Shown here: piece after piece, positions 47,730 to 58,769 of the stretch
Layout of the letters: each line of letters starts with the position of its first letter
How positions within the stretch are numbered: the first letter of the stretch is position 1
NCBI RefSeq assembly: GCF_035083965.1
Contig: NC_089739.1
Coordinates: 3,912,198 to 3,976,197 of the forward strand
Direction of reading: 5' to 3'
DNA from: Branchiostoma lanceolatum
Taxonomy: Eukaryota > Chordata > Leptocardii > Amphioxiformes > Branchiostomatidae
DNA length: 64,000 nt
Position numbers and translations under genes: made by a program
The notes under the pieces: generated by a model
The model's database searches: none
Told to the model about the DNA's origin: nothing
Seen by the model: the letters and a program-made list of their open reading frames with translations, nothing else

Positions 47730-50700
47730 TCATTGCTTCTTCATGTGTGTCCCTAAAAGTTCTTTTTCCCTGTACTTGAAGACAGCGTCAATGTACTGCT
47801 GAAACAGTTTGTCCAAGAAACTCTCACGGGTAGGGGACAGCCAATCACCGAAGCCGACATGTCCGCCATGCGATGTCACCACCAATGAGATGTTAGGGTT
47901 TGTCTTAATATCCTCGGTAGGAATGGCTAAAGGAGAAATGATGCAAAAAGTTTACAATATAGAAACTGTACACATTGATGCATTTATGACAGCTAGGCAT
48001 CAAGGAATAGATAGATATATATCTTTTTAATTCAAACTAATAATACAATTGGACATAAGTTTTTACAGAAAACTTTCGTCTTAATCTGTGGACCCAGGTC
48101 AAGCCGACCTTCCCATCCTGCTAGTCTCCCGTTACACCATCTTCCACCTCACATCCATGTACAATTTTCCAATAACTATGGACACACATAACAAGACAAA
48201 CAAACACAGACAGAAAACAATATCTCCATTTTCACGGAGGTAATAAAATGATGCCTGATAACCAAAAACTGGAAGTCATACACAATGTCAGGATTAGTTC
48301 TCTAAATTTGCATTTACTGTGACAATATACAAAATGTACTAGCTATAAATGAATATATATTCAATTTATTATGTACGCAGATTTCTCAAGTATATGAGTT
48401 CCCTTGGGTTTGGTATTATATTTATATCATCAATATGATTCTCTCTTGTCTACTCACAGTCAAAGGGAGCGAAGACATCATCAGCGGAGTTCAGGCTGAG
48501 TAGAGGGATTTTGACCTTGTCGATTTTGTAGCACGCACTCGCTGTTGTGTAGTAGTGACGCACCGAGTCGAAACCGAACATCCTGCAGGTGAAACGGTCG
48601 TCGAACTCCATCACTGTAGAGGACTTTGGGGTGGAGAGAAACGAACACATGATGACGACAGCTGCTTTTTCTTCTTCTTTTTTAAACGGTTCTTTAATAG
48701 TGGCAAATGTGCTAGATGTTGGCACATCGGCAACCAAATCCGCAGAGCGTTTTTTGGCACACAGTTTGACAGATTAGCCGAATAGGCTCGGTGGGTGTCA
48801 CTCCACCGCCCGGGAAGATCGTGTAAAGTGCCTTTCCCAAGGGCACAACATCGGGGCATGGTGAGTATCGAACTCGGCACCTATTGGTTCCGAGTTCAAC
48901 GCTCTAACCATTACGCCACGCCGACGCCACTGGCTGCTTACAAGAGAGCAATTCATTACTGTAATTCATCTTCATGGTAGCAAAATTCACGGTATAAGAA
49001 AAATTTTCACTGAACTTTAACTTCACGGTGGTGGCAAGCAATTTACAGAGTGGATGGGTGAAGGAATCATAGATAATAACAACTTAGTTTTTTTTCACGG
49101 TGATGATAAGTTCACGGTTCAGAGGTGACCGTGAAAACAGTGAACATAAAGTTACAGTCAGTAGAAGAAACAACAATTAAAGTATCTCACAGAAATCCTC
49201 TATGTATGTGTGACCAAAGTGGTACAGAAATGGAAAAGAGCACCACAATATTGCACCGAAAGAATTGCGGAAGGATCTAAATTCAACTTTAACAAAATAT
49301 TTGACAAAACAGTTTTCTCAATATAGATCCTCTTTAATCAACATTGTTACATGACTAAAACTTTTTTTTCAATCTTTATTCAACAGAATAAAAGAACATA
49401 AACAAAGACAACAATATAACATGATAACATACGTGTCACTCACACGCATAAACTATTATTTATATATCATAATAATATTCACCTGCAGGGCGTAGTCAAC
49501 ATCCACTCGGTCATCATTGTCAAACATGTCACGGTTACTGTGAAAAAGGATAAAACGTTTGTGTGTGTATGGTGAAGTTGGGCAATGTGCACGGGTATTA
49601 TCGGGCGTGAGAACACACAAGAACTGTGCAAGTGACGTAGAAATTCACATCTTGACATGAAATTCTAGCAGTTTTGACCTGTGATTAGAAGATACTGTGA
49701 TTCAATTCATTTACTTTTGCAGTGGCTTCATTTTTGCAGCAAATGAGCAGAAGCAGATATCAGCAGTGTTTAAAATTTCAGTTGAAACAATTCTGTAGTA
49801 TACATAAAATACATTGGAGATGAATATTTGCAGTGTTTTCTGATAATCAATTGATAAGAAATACATGAGCCAAATTAATAACAAGTATACTATATTAAGC
49901 TTTTACATGTTAGATCACTTGAATGTGTCACTATGGTAATTAACAAAAATGGGAATTCATGTACACAGTACTTACAAACGTAGATCCCTATTTATTTGCC
50001 GGACCAGGTTTTTGCTGAATATCAGACGATTGATCAGTTGTTCTAGGGACTCTCCTGTCTTGTTGGCCTCCCATGGCATGCCCACGACCATGGCAGCCAC
50101 CAGACCACACTTCTCACCAAACTTTGCCACATAGTTGAACAGGATCATTCTAAAACAAAGGCAAAAAATAAAAGAACGGTAATGAAGACTGGAACTGTTG
50201 AAGAGTAAAACACTTATGTTTGAAAAGGCAGATATTGGGCGCTTTTTCCACTGTGCTTGGATGTATCATACTGTTTGCTACACATTTCTAAAGGTACAAT
50301 TTTACAAAATGTATATCAGTGTGACATTTTTCTTCCTACTGAATTTAGTAATTAATGACCAGTGCACAGACATGGAGGTATAGTTTTTTTCTAAAACTAT
50401 AAGAGGAACTCATTGCCAAAAAGGACACTACACTCTGTAGCTTTAGAAAATGCCTACAGCTAAATGTGCAAAAACTTAAGGTGTGACAGGCCGATCAGTA
50501 TTATATAACCAGTAATTGCTGCTGCATAGCGAAGCTTAGCTAGTGTGTTACACCAAAGGGCTATAATTATTATACTGGCTATATATATATAGATACAGAT
50601 CCAATGGGTACAAGCGAGTTCACGGTTTGAAGTGCACATGCGGAGCGTGATGCAATGTGGGTATTACCCAGGGGCCTTGAACTTTGACATATTACCAACA

Positions 50701-53700
50701 ATGCATTACTCTTCACATGTGCACTTCAAACTGTGAACTAGCTTATTGTGATGTAAGAATATGGAGAATTAATTACCCTCCCATGGAGCAGCCCACAGCC
50801 ATTAGTGGAGCGTTTGGGTAAAGTTTCTTGATGTGACCGACGACACGTTGAAAATCCTCAAAGTCAGCTGCACAGTATAACCTGTTGGACTGGAAAACAG
50901 TCATTTTTATTCCTCAATCATTATAGAATTTGTGTGTGGCACATTCAGAGTTGTCACTTTTAGACGTTTTCCAACAAATAAAGTAAAATGAAAGAGACAC
51001 ACACTCACTATCCACTTCCCCACACAATATGACTCTAACAACTATATAAGTTATCTATGTCTCATCCAATCTGGGACAGCCCCTATCCTTATACTTTTTT
51101 AAATACTAGAACTATCATTATGTGGCACTCAGGTAAGTAATTTGATATGCAAAACACAAATCTATCCAAAAGGGGTTGGTGGAAATAGCAGTCCAGTCTG
51201 GACGTCGGAAAACGTGGTCCAGTCTTTTTTCCATCAACACCATCCAAAAGTGCCAAAAAGATCATTAAGGTGCTTAATGCTATCAAAAAACACCAAAAAG
51301 AAACTATGCACATTTAACATCACTCACAAAGAAACTTACCCTGGGTTCCAGACTGTTTATCGGGCCTTTTAGCTGGTTCCCTTTAACCGGTACCTTGTAG
51401 TCAGTTCCTTCGGCGGCACAGAGACTCCAGCCCGCAAAACCCTAATTAGCGCACCGGGGGAGTTGTAGCCGGGGAGTTGACCGGCCCTAACAAAAGGGGC
51501 GCGGTTTACTCCCACGGGCTACAACTCCCCAGAGCGTTGATTAAGACCGGGCAGGCAGACTGTTCTTGGGCCGCCGAAGCAAATCGCTAGCGACCTGGTA
51601 GTCTGGCGCCCAGGGTAAAAGAAACTATGCACATTCAAGGTCAGTCTAAGTCTGTTCCTGCCACCTACCTTTAACTTTACCCCATTGGAGCCTCTATGGT
51701 TAAAAACGACACTTCTGTAACCCTTCTTAGTAGCTCCTTCGGCAAGTCTTATGGAATAATAGGAAGAACTGTTTCCTGGTAGTAAAAACAAAACAAACAA
51801 AAAACACAAGGCATTACATGCATTAATAGAATTGTCATTAGCTACATGTAGTCTGTGTGTTCATTGATTCCCAAAATTGAGTGGCACAGTGCAGCATTGC
51901 CATACATTCTCACTTCTCAGTACTAGAGCTGCTATCTTTGTCTGTGAGAAGGGTGGAAAAGCAGTATGTGTAAGGGGGTGAAGTTTACCATCTCACATAT
52001 AAAGTACACACATCATGATCAATTGGATACTTGTAAGCTCTTGATTTGGGCATTAATTATAATGATTCTATTGGAAAATAGAAATTTTTTTTTGATTGGT
52101 GAGGAGGTGGGAAGGGCGTATAAAAACTACATGATAATTTGTGTTTTTTGCCTTACCTGTCAGACCAGGGAGGATGACAACAATGGGGCGTGTCCCGTTG
52201 TCATGGCAATCGTTACCATGGTGATCCAGCCAATCCAAGTGGATCTCTCCACCATCAGGGGGGTACAGGATTTCTCTGTAAAATTACCCATTGTTTGATC
52301 ATGTAACATGCAACGCAAGATGAAATATGAATTCAATGAAATATTGAAACGGTAGCTATGATCAATCTCCAAGCAGATGTCAGCAGTTGAGCGTGTTTTG
52401 AGCGTATTTGGGAGTGCTTTTCTGGAGATTATGCTTTTACATATGCTATGAGGGTATCTGCAAACACCAGAGTCGTAATCTCCAGAAAAAACAGACAAAA
52501 TACGGCCAAATACATGTACACTCAAAACAAGCCCGACTGCTACACCTACATAGATCAAGCTATTAAATTATATCAAATTTCTACAAACATCCCTGTTTCA
52601 ACAGGACTTGGATCACACAGCTGTGCAAACTATTACAGAATAAGTACTTGAGTACATGAATCACACTTTTAGAAAAAAAATTGTAAAAGTACAACACAAT
52701 TGAAATGCTCTTAAGAATAATACAGGAACATGTGCGGTGCTTTACTTTCTGTATGGTGGCAGCTTTTTGGTCAGGTTGCCAACGATGGAACACATGACGG
52801 TGTGAGCACGCGATGTGAAGCACCAGACAGTAGGGTAGTACTCCTGCAACAGGACAGGACAGCGGCGCCGGAGGAAGTCTGCACAGCTCTTACTGCCGGT
52901 TATCAGCATGGGTTTCTAGAACGGACACAAATACAGGGTTGAATATTCATCAGCCTGGTCCCAGTCTCTTCACAGTGCTGGGGGAGGTCGGGTTTACACT
53001 GGAAACATGTCGGGAATACATAGTCACAATTCTCTGGGAATGTATCGGGAAACGTTAACAGTTGTCCTCCGCATTTTAGGCTGGTCGGAGCACCATCGGT
53101 GTTCCATCGGTCGATGTACATTTCCCGACATACACACGGTAATTTTTCGATGGTCTCAAAATTCCTGATAAGAAACCCATGTTTTTCCGACAAATTTGTC
53201 GGTAATACGTCGTTTCTTTTTCCCACAGACTTCCGATGCCGGTCGTCAAGGCAACAAGTTATAAACACGGCGGAGGGGACTCCCCGGCTTGGATGAAACC
53301 ATGGCAACGGCGTTGATTGACGGGTAGCCGCGGTAATGGTTACCATGGACACTGCATGATTGACAGCGGAAAGACAAGCACGTGGTCGTCGCGGCATACA
53401 GCTTAATAAAAAGGAAACTTCAGACGATAATCGATCAGCTGTTCTCCAGCACCATATTTGACATTTACGGATGTTAAATTTCATTGTTTAGTTATAAGAC
53501 TTAGTTTGTACGTAGTTTGTAGTAGAACGTGTGGAACTCGCTGTACTGTTTGTTGTGTCAGTAAATTAAGCTTTTATTACAACCGGCAAAAAATAAAATA
53601 TTGAAAGGAACGATATTTCCGTAGAAGTCTGTAATCGGCAAGTATGAGAAGCATAGTTAAGATATTATAATCGAGGAAACATCGATAAATTCTTAACTTA

Positions 53701-54786
53701 ATAACCAAGGAAATTCATGTCAAAGGACGCGGAAGCATAAACCCGGGATTGAACCTGCAACTCGCGGCGCCGTACGGCAGCCATTTGTTCGCAAACGCAA
53801 GCGGCGTATCGCGGTGAGCTAAATATTGCGGCGAGATAACAATACCTTCAAACCACTTCAGTACAAACGGCCCATCACGTGGGGTTCCGCACCGACACAA
53901 ATCTGGTATTATTCCGTTACCAACACGACATATATCCGACCTCCCCGAGCACAGTGCTACGGGTCGTTTGTGGTCCAAGGCCGGTGACTTTTCAACAAAT
54001 CGTTTTTTCATACTTTTGAATTACATGTTCAGATAATTACTCTCAAATTGAAATTGTTGAATTCTTAATTTCCTAAGGTACAGCTCGCGAAATAGACATG
54101 CAAGTTACTGTTATATCAAACAGGTCTCCTCTCCAAAATTATGATGTTGCCTAGGAAGGCCGGTATGTGGGGAGGGTAGCACCACTGTGCTCGGGGAGGT
54201 CGGATATATGTCGTGTTGGTAACGGAATAATACCAGATTTGTGTCGGTTTTTCCCAGCAGCTTTTACCGATGTTGAACCCGATACAGATCCAAAAATCAG
54301 GCTAAATCAATGGAGTTCGCCCCTTGCTTTCCCGATAACCTTCCTATATATGTTTCCAGTGTAAACCCGACCTCCCCCAGCACTGTGCACATGGCATTTG
54401 AGTTCAAGGAATGTTAAATAAAAAGGAAAATCCAAAACAAATAAGTGTAAAACGTACCTTGACGACATACTTGAGGTAGTAGGTTGCTACAGTTGCCGTC
54501 ACACCGATGAGAAGTGAGGCTATCGGCCACTCTGTCCGCCGTTTCACCAGCAGTGCCCACATCTCATGTAAACTTTCCGCCATCTTGGAATGACCAGCAT
54601 TTGAGTTCAAGGAATGTTAAATAAAAAGGAAAATCCAAAACAAATAAGTGTAAAACGTACCTTGACGACATACTTGAGGTAGTAGGTTGCTACAGTTGCC
54701 GTCACACCGATGAGAAGTGAGGCTATCGGCCACTCTGTCCGCCGTTTCACCAGCAGTGCCCACATCTCATGTAAACTTTCCGCCAT
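47730..54786 (-). CDS. ABHD3: ABHD3-type phospholipase, second paralogue, complete, 9 exons
   Basis: Same family and fold as the gene at 24-29 kb. Exons: 54,786-54,661; 52,915-52,746; 52,275-52,157; 51,775-51,669; 50,889-50,777; 50,149-49,976; 49,537-49,483; 48,623-48,458; 47,926-47,730. Phases agree; 1,227 bp, 408 aa. N-terminal membrane segment at about 22-38; YYPTVWCF in exon 2; PGLTG before exon 4; nucleophile Ser209 in GCSMGG; Asp336/337 in NSADD; His366 in SHGGHVGF; the tail lacks the acidic run of the other copy. Exons 4-8 have exactly the lengths of the other gene; exons 2 and 3 are 3 and 15 bp shorter. The start lies in CAAGATGGCGGA. An identical copy of exon 1 is at 54,583-54,458 and could serve instead. 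Confidence 0.95.
48140..48250 (+). repeat. Tail of the '...aaaacaatatctccatttt' repeat
   Basis: 'agacagaaaacaatatctcc' followed by 'attttcacggaggtaataaa' matches the end of the longer element at 57,850-58,250 ('aaaacaatatctccattttt', 'catggagataatga'). It lies in intron 8 of the second ABHD3. Confidence 0.5.
48688..48928 (-). mobile_element. tRNA-derived SINE (GGCGTCGGTGTGGCG family), with intact boxes
   Basis: The minus-strand head is GGCGTCGGCGTGGCGTAATG with A box TGGCGTAATGGTTAGAGCG and B box GAGTTCGATACTC. The body matches 3,257-3,470. It inserted 65 bp upstream of the exon 8 acceptor of the second ABHD3, same strand as the gene. Confidence 0.75.
48957..49165. mobile_element. MITE of the 'cttcacggtggtggcaag' family, second copy
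   Basis: Shares 'actttaacttcacggtggtg', 'gtgaaggaatcata.ataata', 'cacggt.atgat' and 'gtgaacataaagtta' with 24,489-24,668, in the same order. Confidence 0.65.
50608..50745. mobile_element. Foldback element, 'gagttcacggtttgaagtgc'
   Basis: AGCGAGTTCACGGTTTGAAG and the following 'tgcacatg' on the left pair with 'catgtgcacttcaaactgtg' and 'aactagct' on the right over about 29 bp. It lies in intron 5 of the second ABHD3, shortly before exon 5 in plus coordinates. Confidence 0.65.
51337..51617. mobile_element. TIR element with perfect 9-bp target duplication (copy 1)
   Basis: Ends TACCCTGGGTTCCAGACT and AGTCTGGCGCCCAGGGTA. The flanks AAAGAAACT at 51,328-51,336 and 51,618-51,626 are identical. The 281-bp element contains an inner pair 'ggagttgtagccgggg' and 'cgggctacaactcc'. 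A relative with its own 9-bp duplication is at 58,544. It lies in intron 4 of the second ABHD3. Confidence 0.9.
52971..53956. mobile_element. CACTA-like TIR element A (about 986 bp)
   Basis: Left end CACAGTGCTGGGGGAGGTCG, right end, read inward, CACTGTGCTCGGGGAGGTCG. CACTG-type ends are known in animal EnSpm/CACTA elements. No clear target duplication. Most of a 193-aa minus-strand open frame lies inside, without recognisable motifs. It contains a tRNA-like SINE head at about 53,739-53,830. All lie in intron 1 of the second ABHD3. The pairing of ends is my choice; a larger unit 52,971-54,387 with perfect 37-bp inverted ends is also possible. Confidence 0.5.
54183..54387. mobile_element. CACTA-like TIR element B (205 bp)
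   Basis: Left end CACTGTGCTCGGGGAGGTCG, right end, read inward, CACAGTGCTGGGGGAGGTCG. CAC lies immediately outside both ends, as expected for the 3-bp duplication of CACTA elements, though three bases can match by chance. Its first 65 bp are the exact reverse complement of 53,892-53,956, and its last 37 bp are the exact reverse complement of 52,971-53,007. Confidence 0.65.
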
Positions 54787-54800
54787 CTTGGAATGACCAG
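54395..54800 (-). repeat. Exact 203-bp tandem duplication containing ABHD3 exon 1
   Basis: Units 54,395-54,597 and 54,598-54,800 are identical as read. Each holds the start codon, the whole 126-bp first coding exon, the donor GTACGT and flanking bases. The inner copy (54,583-54,458) is as good as the outer one. The left boundary is 8 bp from element B. Confidence 0.95.
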
Positions 54801-54894
54801 CTGCGACCAAAGTTCAACGACCTGTAGGTCAGATCAGATAGGTTGATAAGGACTTATACGATTAGGTCATTATATACCTTGGTTGTACGTATAA

Positions 54895-55957
54895 TGAGGG
54901 TCTGCATGCCCTTTTTCGTGAAGCGTTACGAGCGATTTTAATTCACCGTTAATCGTTACCGGCCGCCCTGAATTTACCGTTAAGCGTTATCGGTATATTA
55001 CTCGTGAAGCGTTACTGGTCGTTTTAATTCCTCGTTAAGCGTTAATTGTCATCCTGAATTTAACGTTAAGCGTTATTGAGTAATTCCTCGTTACGCAGGA
55101 AAAAGCATTTCAGTGGGTCAAGATTTCAAAATTTTCTCCAGAGAGCACACGGCTCCGGCGAAAATTTGTCGGTAGGGCGCCCCCACAAAATTTCAAGCTG
55201 AAACACTTCTATTTTTCACTCTACTAGCAAAGTTTTCTCCTCAAAATTCAGGAAATTAAGCGTTTCGCGGTTCAAGATTTTGACATTTTCCCAGGGTGCA
55301 TGCCGGGCCTTCGTCGAAAATTATTGTCAGGAGGGCGTCGACCCCCAAAACTCAAGCTGAAACTCTTCTGTATTTTTTCACAAACAGAAATATCATTAAA
55401 CTTAACTTACATTACGAGTAATATTTGCCCATCGAAATGCAAGAACTAGCGTTTCAGGGTACGGTGTCAAGAATTTTCCCCGGGAGCATGTCGCAGCTCC
55501 GGCGAGGTCTGGAGGGCGTGACGCCCCTCAAAAATCAACCTGAAACTCTTCTGTATTTTTTTTTTCAAATACAGATGTCATAAAACTTAGCTTACTCTTC
55601 AGCAAAATCCCCCCTCAGAATGCAGGAAATAGCGTTTCAGAGGGTCAAGATTTCAAAATTTTCGTCGCGCCTTCGGCGCTCGTACGTCATCGTGACCATG
55701 AAATTTCCTGTCGCCGTCGAATTTAAAGGGTTCGGAGCAGGCGTGCGAGAATGGCATAGCGTAATAGGTCTCTTGCCACAAGATAAGGACGACTAGTGGC
55801 AAAAAAAACCGTCGTCTTCAGGGGTATCTCATCATGTTCTAAAAATGCTGAATTTACCGTTAAGCGTTATCGGCCGGCCTGAATTTACCGTTAAGCGTTA
55901 TCGGCTGGCCTGAATTTACCGTTAAGCGTTGCCAGGACCCCCCCATGCAGACCCTCT
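54895..55957. mobile_element. Non-autonomous transposon with GTTAAGCGTT motifs and internal tandem units
   Basis: Inverted ends GAGGGTCTGCATG (54,896-54,908) and CATGCAGACCCTC (55,944-55,956). Near both ends sit direct copies of TACCGTTAAGCGTTATCGG or variants (about six on the left, three on the right). Between them are four units of about 165-180 bp starting near 55,100, 55,258, 55,443 and 55,620, each with 'gtttca...gtcaagattt', 'ggctccggcg' and 'aagctgaaac.cttct'. No transposase frame. Confidence 0.75.
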
Positions 55958-57320
55958 ATAATTTCAGTGCGATTAGTAACGTTAGTAGTAGTAGTACGTG
56001 TAGTAGCGGTAGGCTGGTTTATTTTTTACAAAATGAACTAAAAGCTATTTTTTATGGGAATCCATGACTTTACATAACGTTATCAATCATCCAAATTCTA
56101 AGTGCGGGTATTATACATTGTAATTCTACTCTATTGTAATGAAGTTTTTACAGAGCCCTCCCATGAATCTTAGCTAAAAAGAAGTTATCAAAAAAATTTG
56201 CTAAGACTCGTGGGAGGGCTCTGCTATTTTGTTAAAGACTCGTTTAAAAAAATTAATGCCGTAAATCGAAAAAAATGTCGGAAAATGGAAGCTGATGATT
56301 TTGATAAATGCCCCTTTTTTCTATACTCAAGAGTTCTGATTTTGTCTTAAACTTACCATATTGAACATTTCATGTTCTGTATGTTGGGTGATTTATTCAA
56401 CCTTCCTGCCCAATTGATTGAACATGATGCAGGCAACTTTTTTTGGCCCAACTGATCTTTTTTGCACGCTCGCATTAATTCTAGCATGACTGCTCAGTGC
56501 TCACAATTGTGAAAGATAATTTGAGTTTCTTCAAAGATAATTCCACTTGAAGATAACAATAGGGACCAATTTATGACCAGGTTAAAGAAATTAAAGTTTA
56601 CACACAAAGTGCAAGAAGTCTGAATATATTTGCCTTCGAGTCATGCACAACATTAGTCCTGAATAGATCTTTGCTCATTTTTGGTGTTTACTGCATCTGA
56701 CGTATCAACGACATTGAACCCTTTGGACCGAATGTGTTGTTTACAAGAAAGTTTGTTTTGTTTTGGTCTAGTCAATGGCCAAGGTTGACTATACAGTATA
56801 TATATATGAGGTTATATAGATTACATAACCTCCTTGGTCTAGTCTTGTCTGGAGGGGAGTACTCAGGTTACAGCAAGGAGGTTTGTTTTGACCATTGATA
56901 AACACTTGACTTGAAATATGATAGAATGCCAAACATACAATGAAATGAAGTTGTTGATCACTCATATAGGAATGGAAACATTAGGCAAAAGTTTGTTCAA
57001 GAAAATATTTCTGTTTCATCTGTTTTATTTCTGTTCTCTATTAAATCAAGAATCCTATCAAATGGGCCTCGATGAGCAAAGCAAGGAGTTTCCTCCTTCC
57101 GGGAAATTTTTGAAATTATTCGGTCCATTGATATGCGGGTTCACAAGGTCAGCTATTGTCCTAGACATGCAAAAGACCAATTATCACATAGGGTTGTCAA
57201 GGGCTGCTGACCAAACAAGAGTTCCACGACCTCATATCTCCATGAACAATTCTATTCATGCAAATGACTTACACATTTGCATAATATATGCTTGGTTATA
57301 AACACCTTTATCTAGCCTAA
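55958..57320. other. Upstream intergenic DNA, AT-rich
   Basis: No convincing exon. An inverted pair 'agagccctcccatgaatctt' and 'agactcgtgggagggctct' at about 56,153-56,222 marks a small hairpin. A 127-aa open frame at 56,918-57,301 lacks any family motif and runs into the repeat that follows. Confidence 0.4.
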
Positions 57321-57329
57321 ACATGTTGC

Positions 57330-57850
57330 AATATTGACTCCTATAATTTTCCAATTAGATTCATAGTGGTGTTTTTGCATTAATTATGCAAATTAGGAAT
57401 TCATTTGTGTAATTGGTATCTGCTCCACTTTCCATAAACTACATATGTTACATGTATTTGAGTCTGATAATGGAAAACACTGCAAATATGGATTTCCCTC
57501 ATTAGCTATGCAAATTAAGTCACAATTAGCATAATTTGCACTGCATTATGTATATCTCTGTCTAAGCTACCTGCATACTATGTATCATATTGACAGTCCT
57601 ATAATTTTCCAATTAGATGAGATATGGTATTTTGCATTAATTATGCAAATAAGGAATTTATTTGCATAATTGGTATCTGTTGATGATCCACTTTCCATAA
57701 ACTACATACGTTACATGTATTTGAGTCTGATAATGGAAAACACTGCAAATATAGATTTTCCTCATTAGCTATGCAAATTAAGTCCTAATTAACATAATTT
57801 GAACTTCATTGTGTACATCTCTGTCTAAGCTACCTCTATACTAAATATCA
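57330..57850 (+). repeat. Tandem duplication, 258-bp period, AT-rich
   Basis: 'ataattttccaattagat' at 57,343 recurs at 57,601, and the two units align through 'catgtatttgagtctgataa' and 'tctctgtctaagctacct'. 'ttaattatgcaaat' and 'tagctatgcaaatta' (octamer-like ATGCAAAT) occur in each. Confidence 0.85.
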
Positions 57851-58252
57851 TGGAAATCCATCGTTCCTTTGTTCAGTTATTCGCCTTAGAAGATTTTCAC
57901 GATAACGCCCCTGCAGTTCCAGAGCAAGCTGCTAGGGGGCCCAAACCCACACCACGTCTTCATTACACCACAAGCTATCTGCCGCCAAAAAATCAAGACC
58001 ACAGCACGTCCAGGTCAAAAGATACAAAAATTGAAGTTCTGCTGCAGTACCAAGGTCACATACCAGGGGGCCCAAAATCGACCTTTAACTTCGGCTTCAC
58101 AACACCTGCCCACATACCAAATATCATCGTAATCCATCAAGAGGTTCTTGAGTTATGCTGACTACAGTAGTGCGGAAACACAAACAGACAGACAAACACA
58201 CACACAGACACACCCAAAACAATATCTCCATTTTTCATGGAGATAATGATCT
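57850..58252 (+). repeat. Long interspersed repeat ending 'catggagataatga'
   Basis: Contains 'agggggcccaaacccacacc', 'ccagggggcccaaaatcgac', a CA-rich stretch and the tail 'aacaatatctcc'. Diverged relatives are at about 36,680-36,960 and 48,140-48,250. The constant 3' end and variable 5' extent fit a non-LTR retrotransposon or its SINE, but no reverse transcriptase frame is seen. Confidence 0.5.
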
Positions 58253-58543
58253 TGCGTCTGGCATTCTCCAAATGGTCTCTCAGGTTTTGTTGGTGTTGTG
58301 TTTGTGTGTGTGGGGGGGGGGAGGGGTTTGAGGGGGGTCGGGAGACGATTTCTAATGTCTCTCTCCCTTCACAAAATTGCGACCACTTCTAGCCTCCTGA
58401 CCATTGACTGCCTCAGTCTGTAGTAGACACTGCATGGAGGACTCTCTGAAAACCATGACTGATCAGAAGGGCTATTAGAGCCTGGCTATCATCTCTAAGC
58501 AGTTAGTATTTTGTAACCTCCTTTGTATCAGTCAGTCAATGCA

Positions 58544-58769
58544 TAGCCTGGATACCAGACCTTTCGCGCGATGCGATGATAAGCCTTTTTGGCCGGGGAA
58601 GACCTGGTAGTAGGGATAGAGTTGGCACCCGGGCGCTTGGCAGCCGAACCCTGATATCTATCGCGCGAGAGATAATTAGTGGGCCGTGTGCTGTCTGTGG
58701 CGGCGGCGCGAGTTGCTTCCCCGGCCGAAGGATTAGCGCCAGGAGCGCGGTGGTCTGGCACCCAGGCTA
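58544..58769. mobile_element. TIR element with perfect 9-bp target duplication (copy 2)
   Basis: Ends TAGCCTGGATACCAGACC and GGTCTGGCACCCAGGCTA. The flanks GTCAATGCA at 58,535-58,543 and 58,770-58,778 are identical. 226 bp; the inner sequence has 'cgcgcga', 'ttggccgggg' and complementary words. Terminal sequence relates it to 51,337-51,617. Confidence 0.9.

Noticed and set aside
51337..51617. Exon between ABHD3 exons 4 and 5
   Set aside because: Despite GC-rich composition it is a TIR element with 9-bp duplications, and exons 4 and 5 join in phase without it.
52903..53484. 193-aa minus-strand open frame
   Set aside because: It lies mostly in the CACTA-like element and enters ABHD3 exon 2 in the wrong frame; no motif is recognised.
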